Assembly (NCBI GenBank): GCA_039679375.1
Contig: JBDKVA010000195.1
Location: forward strand, 1-50,379
Source of the DNA: JBDKVA01 sp039679375
GTDB lineage: Bacteria; Bacillota; Clostridia; Acetivibrionales; DTU013
Direction: 5' to 3'
Length of the DNA: 50,379 bases
Of the stretch, positions 49,281 through 50,379 are shown piece after piece. A program made the position numbers and the translations under genes. The notes under the pieces were generated by a model. That model did not search any database. It saw only the letters and a program-made list of their open reading frames with translations, and was not told the origin of the DNA. Position 1 is the stretch's first letter. Each line of letters opens with the position of its first letter.

Positions 49281-50379
49281 ATGCTGAACATGCTGGCGTT
49301 TGACTACGGTGCAAGTAGCGGGAGAGCAATTGCAGGCATATATGACGGGCAATTGCTGAAGCTTGAAGAACTCCACAGGTTTTCCAATGATCCGGTCATA
49401 ACAAACCAAAGACTGCACTGGGATATTCTAAGGCTTTTTTACGAGATGAAGCAGGGTATTATGAAATGTACCAAATCCGAATACGGTAAAATTGCATCAA
49501 TCGGTATTGATACATGGGGCGTCGACTTCGGATTACTCGACGCTTCCGGTAATCTGCTTGGGAATCCCTATCATTACAGGGATACCGGCACGGAAGGCAT
49601 ATTGAAGGAGGCCTTCGGGATCGTACCTTCAGAGGAGATATACAGGCAAACAGGGATTCAATTTATGGAGTTCAACTCATTGTTCCAGCTGCTGTCCATG
49701 AAGCAAAAGCATGTTCCCATTCTTGAGATAGCCAGGACATTGCTTTTTACACCGGATATTCTGAGATATTTCCTCACAGGCGAAAAAAGCACGGAATACA
49801 CCATCGCAAGCACATCGCAGATGCTTGATGCCAAAACAGGCAGCTGGGCGCATGATTTATTGCATCGCTTTAATATTCCGTCAGAGATATTGACTCCTGT
49901 CATAGATGCCGGAACTGCAGCCGGAAAGCTCTCTGAAAAGGTTGCGGAGGAACTCGGAACGGCCAGGATACCCGTAATTGCCACTGCAGAGCATGACACG
50001 GCAAGCGCAATAGTTGCCGTTCCTGCAAAGGAAGCAAGATATGCATACCTAAGCAGCGGAACCTGGTCGCTGCTTGGAGTGGAAGTTCCTTCACCGGTCT
50101 TAAACGAGGCCAGCTTCGATTTTAACTGTACGAATGAAGGCGGGTTTGGGAGGAAGATAAGGCTGTTGAAAAATATACGGGGCTTGTGGATTTATCAGGA
50201 ATGCCGGAGGGAATGGGAGAAATCCGGGGAAACCATGAGTTTTGAAGAACTGGAAACAGGAGCCGGGGAAGCGGAGCCTTTTGCGGCATTGATTGATCCC
50301 GATCATATTGCCTTCATGAGACCCGGGAATATGAGCGCCAAAATACGTGAGTTTTGCCGGAAAACCGGTCAGACCCCCC
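49281..50379 (+). CDS. rhaB: Rhamnulokinase, 3' end cut off by the window
   Basis: This sugar kinase of the FGGY family phosphorylates L-rhamnulose to rhamnulose-1-phosphate. The first 366 codons are visible. They show the phosphate-binding FDYGASSGRAI at the N-terminus, GIDTWGVDFGLLD, the sugar-contacting FMEFNSLFQL, ATAEHDTASA and SSGTWSLLGVE. These follow RhaB rather than xylulo- or glycerol kinases. The ATG at 49281 has GGGGTG upstream. The reading frame is open to the right edge. The remaining rhamnose genes probably lie beyond it. Confidence 0.93.
   Translation, partial: MLNMLAFDYGASSGRAIAGIYDGQLLKLEELHRFSNDPVITNQRLHWDILRLFYEMKQGIMKCTKSEYGKIASIGIDTWGVDFGLLDASGNLLGNPYHYRDTGTEGILKEAFGIVPSEEIYRQTGIQFMEFNSLFQLLSMKQKHVPILEIARTLLFTPDILRYFLTGEKSTEYTIASTSQMLDAKTGSWAHDLLHRFNIPSEILTPVIDAGTAAGKLSEKVAEELGTARIPVIATAEHDTASAIVAVPAKEARYAYLSSGTWSLLGVEVPSPVLNEASFDFNCTNEGGFGRKIRLLKNIRGLWIYQECRREWEKSGETMSFEELETGAGEAEPFAALIDPDHIAFMRPGNMSAKIREFCRKTGQTP

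Overview
The window reads as chromosomal DNA from an anaerobic, spore-forming member of the class Clostridia. This is inferred from several things: a complete Ech-type energy-converting [NiFe] hydrogenase operon, an aldo/keto reductase with a ferredoxin-like tail, coat-like repeat proteins and a ferritin-like protein, Firmicute-type regulators (CsoR, DeoR, MerR and Fur families, YlbF), and strong GGAGG ribosome binding sites. The genus cannot be named from the sequence alone. No rRNA, tRNA, CRISPR array or transposase gene was seen.

Layout. 1-1.9 kb: the 3' part of a MurE-like ligase, then rpoZ and a CsoR-type repressor. 2.1-5.2 kb: a CsoR-type operator in front of a glutaredoxin-response regulator-histidine kinase operon, then a secreted DUF2680-type protein whose promoter carries a direct repeat suited to an OmpR-family regulator. 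5.2-8.6 kb: a palindromic repeat, an esterase-like alpha/beta hydrolase and a CHASE4-GGDEF-HD-GYP protein. 8.6-18.7 kb: a divergent carbohydrate/2-oxoacid cluster. deoR, a PHP-domain gene and a sorbitol-6-phosphate dehydrogenase-like gene run leftward. A sorbose-1-phosphate reductase-like dehydrogenase, E2, E3 and a fused E1 alpha-beta run rightward. 18.8-23.8 kb: a repeat-rich stretch with a His/Phe/Pro repeat protein, a YlbF-like protein and a secreted M16C peptidase with an SLH-like tail, bracketed by two copies of a palindromic element. 23.8-29.7 kb: a leftward cell-wall cluster of alpha/beta hydrolase, membrane-anchored MurF-like ligase, D-Ala-D-Ala-ligase-like enzyme with a Gly/Ser/Lys insertion, VanX-like dipeptidase and a membrane protein. 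30.0-33.5 kb: MerR regulator, BtrH_N-type protein and aldo/keto reductase. 33.5-35.8 kb: an A+T-richer island of small envelope proteins, bounded on one side by a duplicated 3' end of the reductase gene and containing one frameshifted gene. 35.9-47.2 kb: a leftward echABCDEF-hypABFCDE operon. 47.2-49.3 kb: the ech promoter and leader, a cluster of TTGTATAC sites, a Fur-family gene and a repeat-tailed ferritin-like protein. 49.3 kb to the end: the 5' part of rhamnulokinase.

How the genes work together. The ech-hyp operon encodes all six Ech subunits and six Ni-Fe cofactor maturation factors. Its large subunit already ends at the position of the mature C-terminus, so no maturation protease is needed. 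The 24-30 kb cluster combines enzymes that make, attach and destroy D-Ala-D-X termini, the logic of glycopeptide-resistance or precursor-remodelling loci, but the ligase is not clearly a D-Lac or D-Ser enzyme. The 8.6-18.7 kb cluster places two sorbose/sorbitol-phosphate dehydrogenases beside a full 2-oxoacid dehydrogenase complex with no transporter, suggesting an uncharacterised catabolic route.
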